Origin: Polyangia bacterium
Lineage (GTDB): Bacteria > Myxococcota_A > Polyangia > Nannocystales > Nannocystaceae
Assembly: GCA_030431075.1 (NCBI GenBank)
Contig: JAUIJR010000009.1
Span: 1 to 33,621 of the forward strand
DNA: 33,621 nucleotides
Reading direction: 5' to 3'
Numbering within the stretch: position 1 is the stretch's first letter; each line of letters starts with the position of its first letter. The notes under the pieces were generated by a model. The model was given only the letters and a program-made list of their open reading frames with translations, was not told where the DNA came from and did no database searches. Shown one piece after another: positions 32,639 through 33,621 of the stretch. The translations under genes were made by a program, and so were the position numbers.

Positions 32639-33454
32639 TCAGTCGCAGGCGTTGCAGGCTTCGCTCGCGGCCTTGCAGTCGCCGCCGGCGCGGGTACAGG
32701 CGTTGGCGTAGCGATCGTCTTCGGGGTGGGCCGACGCGAGGCCGCAGATCCGCAGCTCGAGCTCACAGATCGCCTCGGCGAGCTCGCACACCGTGCTGCA
32801 CTCCACTTCGGTCTCGGGGGCGTCGCCAGCCCCCGCCGCCAACTTCGCGTCTTGCGGCAGGCGAACTCCGATCCCGCGCAGCTGCCCCTCGAGGCTGTCC
32901 AGACGGGTGAGCATCGCTTCGGCGTTGCCCAGGGCCTGGTTCGGGGCGCTTTGATTCTCGTCGCGTTGGCGCGCGCTTTGACTCTTGCCGACCGGCGCGG
33001 CTTTGTCCTGCGGTGGCGCCGTGGGCGTGGCGCCCGGGGCCCGTTTGCGCTTTTGGGTGGTCGTCGTCCGCGAGCCCGATCCGTTGCCCCGCTCGGCACC
33101 GCCCGAGACCGTTGGCAGGTCATTGTCCTCGAGTTCGACGCCATAGCCCGGGGAGTCGGGGAAGGGCTCGGGCTCGCTTTGCGGGCTCGCCTCTCGTAGG
33201 GCCGGCTGGTTGCTCGGGTCTGCGCCGTGACGGCGCTCGAGTTCCTCGGCGGCCTCGACTTCGCCCGCAGCTTCGACCGCGCCCTCGGTTTGGGCGGCGG
33301 CGCCTCGCGCCTGAACGGTCGACTCCGTCGCCGCATCCTCGCGCGAGGCGCAGCCGCCGACGACCGACAGCGCGAAAGACATGGCGACGGCGCCGGCGAG
33401 GCCTAGCGACCCCAGCGAAGGCAGGCGCGCGCCGAACTCAGTACTCACATTCAC
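32639..33454 (-). CDS. Lipoprotein with C-terminal Cys-rich domain (tandem copy 2)
   Basis: A 271-residue lipoprotein. GTG 33454 (ribosome binding site GGAAAG 6 nt upstream) begins an N-terminus with a hydrophobic core ending in the lipobox VVGGC. A long Ala/Glu/Pro/Ser-rich, probably disordered region (45-195) follows, with an RTTTTQKRKR basic patch. A short coiled coil (ALGNAEAMLTRLDSLEGQLR) then leads to a Cys domain of about 55 residues: CSTVCELAEAICELELRIC, a YANACTRAGGDC motif, and a final CNAC. The same domain ends the gene upstream, which overlaps this one by 17 nt. GTG 33448 is an alternative start. Function unknown. Confidence 0.78.
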   Translation of the reverse strand: MNVSTEFGARLPSLGSLGLAGAVAMSFALSVVGGCASREDAATESTVQARGAAAQTEGAVEAAGEVEAAEELERRHGADPSNQPALREASPQSEPEPFPDSPGYGVELEDNDLPTVSGGAERGNGSGSRTTTTQKRKRAPGATPTAPPQDKAAPVGKSQSARQRDENQSAPNQALGNAEAMLTRLDSLEGQLRGIGVRLPQDAKLAAGAGDAPETEVECSTVCELAEAICELELRICGLASAHPEDDRYANACTRAGGDCKAASEACNACD

Positions 33455-33621
33455 AGCTACTTTCCGCGGTGCCCTCGGCGAGCTCGCAGTCGTCCCCGGC
33501 ACGCGAGCAGGCGCTCTCGTAGCGGGCATCGCCGGCGTGGCGCGCGGCCAAGACGCAGATCCGCGCCTCGAGCTCGCAGGTGGTCGACGAGAGATCGCAA
33601 AGGGTGTCGCAGTCGCCGTTG
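33438..33621 (-). CDS. Partial gene with the same C-terminal Cys-rich domain (tandem copy 1)
   Basis: The last 60 residues of a minus-strand gene that continues beyond the right edge; stop at 33438-33440. The sequence has CDTLCDLSSTTCELEARIC, then RYESACSRAGDDCELAEG and a C-terminal CECEY. It aligns with the end of the downstream gene (same C-x3-C-x6-C-x6-C spacing, then YxxACxRAGxDC), showing a tandem duplication. Its 3' end overlaps the start of the downstream gene, so they are probably co-transcribed and translationally coupled. The N-terminal part is not visible. Confidence 0.82.
   Translation of the reverse strand, partial: NGDCDTLCDLSSTTCELEARICVLAARHAGDARYESACSRAGDDCELAEGTAESSCECEY

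Overview
The window looks like chromosomal DNA of a myxobacterium (Myxococcota), most likely from the Nannocystaceae side. This is an inference from style, not from a marker gene. The DNA is very GC-rich. Lipoprotein linkers are rich in Ser or made of repeated Gly-Asp. There are three Hanks-type Ser/Thr kinases, one with TPR and PEGA regions. There is a MYXO-CTERM-like sorting tail, many secreted Cys-rich proteins, and frequent GTG/TTG starts. No insertion sequence, phage, integrase or CRISPR array was seen.

Layout. 1-433: no convincing gene, several hairpins, and possibly the start of a minus-strand gene running off the left end. 434-2242: divergent pair of a lipoprotein and a cyclophilin-type PPIase lipoprotein. 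2270-5110 (minus): a large TonB-like protein and lexA, with a perfect palindromic LexA-box candidate upstream. 5503-7640: small secreted protein, Ser-rich Cys-rich lipoprotein, small acidic-tailed protein, phasin-like protein. 8006-9332: a 30-residue membrane microprotein followed by a divergent RelA/SpoT-like protein. 9361-13057 (minus): exbB-exbD and ftsB-like/diguanylate cyclase (GGDEF). 13223-13298: tRNA-Ala(GGC) with promoter and terminator. 13526-18215: Ser/Thr kinase (TPR and PEGA), TPR protein and LivK-like lipoprotein, probably one unit. 18289-18999 (minus): dihydropteridine-reductase-like SDR. 19119-22424: two tandem metzincin-like lipoproteins. 22498-22962 (minus): Cys-rich lipoprotein. 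22989-25437: kinase, solitary DNA methyltransferase and NTR-like MYXO-CTERM protein, tightly overlapped. 25463-29628 (minus): NTF2-like lipoprotein, non-RD kinase, lon. 29812-31703 (minus): degenerate inositol-phosphate cytidylyltransferase/DIPP-synthase-like membrane protein overlapping a HAD phosphatase. 31775-32617: possible outer-membrane protein. 32639-33621 (minus): two overlapping tandem genes sharing a Cys-rich C-terminal domain.

How the genes may work together. The 13.5-18.2 kb unit resembles a transmembrane signalling module: a cytoplasmic kinase with a periplasmic TPR/PEGA part, a TPR partner and a ligand-binding lipoprotein. The 23-25.4 kb unit couples a soluble kinase, a DNA methyltransferase and an envelope protein. 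ExbB/ExbD and a TonB-like protein are encoded about 8 kb apart. LexA and Lon are general stress genes.

The strongest non-standard signals are: (1) at nine genes a -10-like hexamer lies 6-9 nt before the start codon with no Shine-Dalgarno sequence, suggesting widespread leaderless transcription; (2) a divergent RelA/SpoT-like protein behind a 30-residue membrane microprotein; (3) the kinase-methyltransferase-envelope operon; (4) a DIPP-synthase-like protein whose CDP-alcohol motif has lost all three aspartates; (5) altered catalytic motifs in two of the three kinases.
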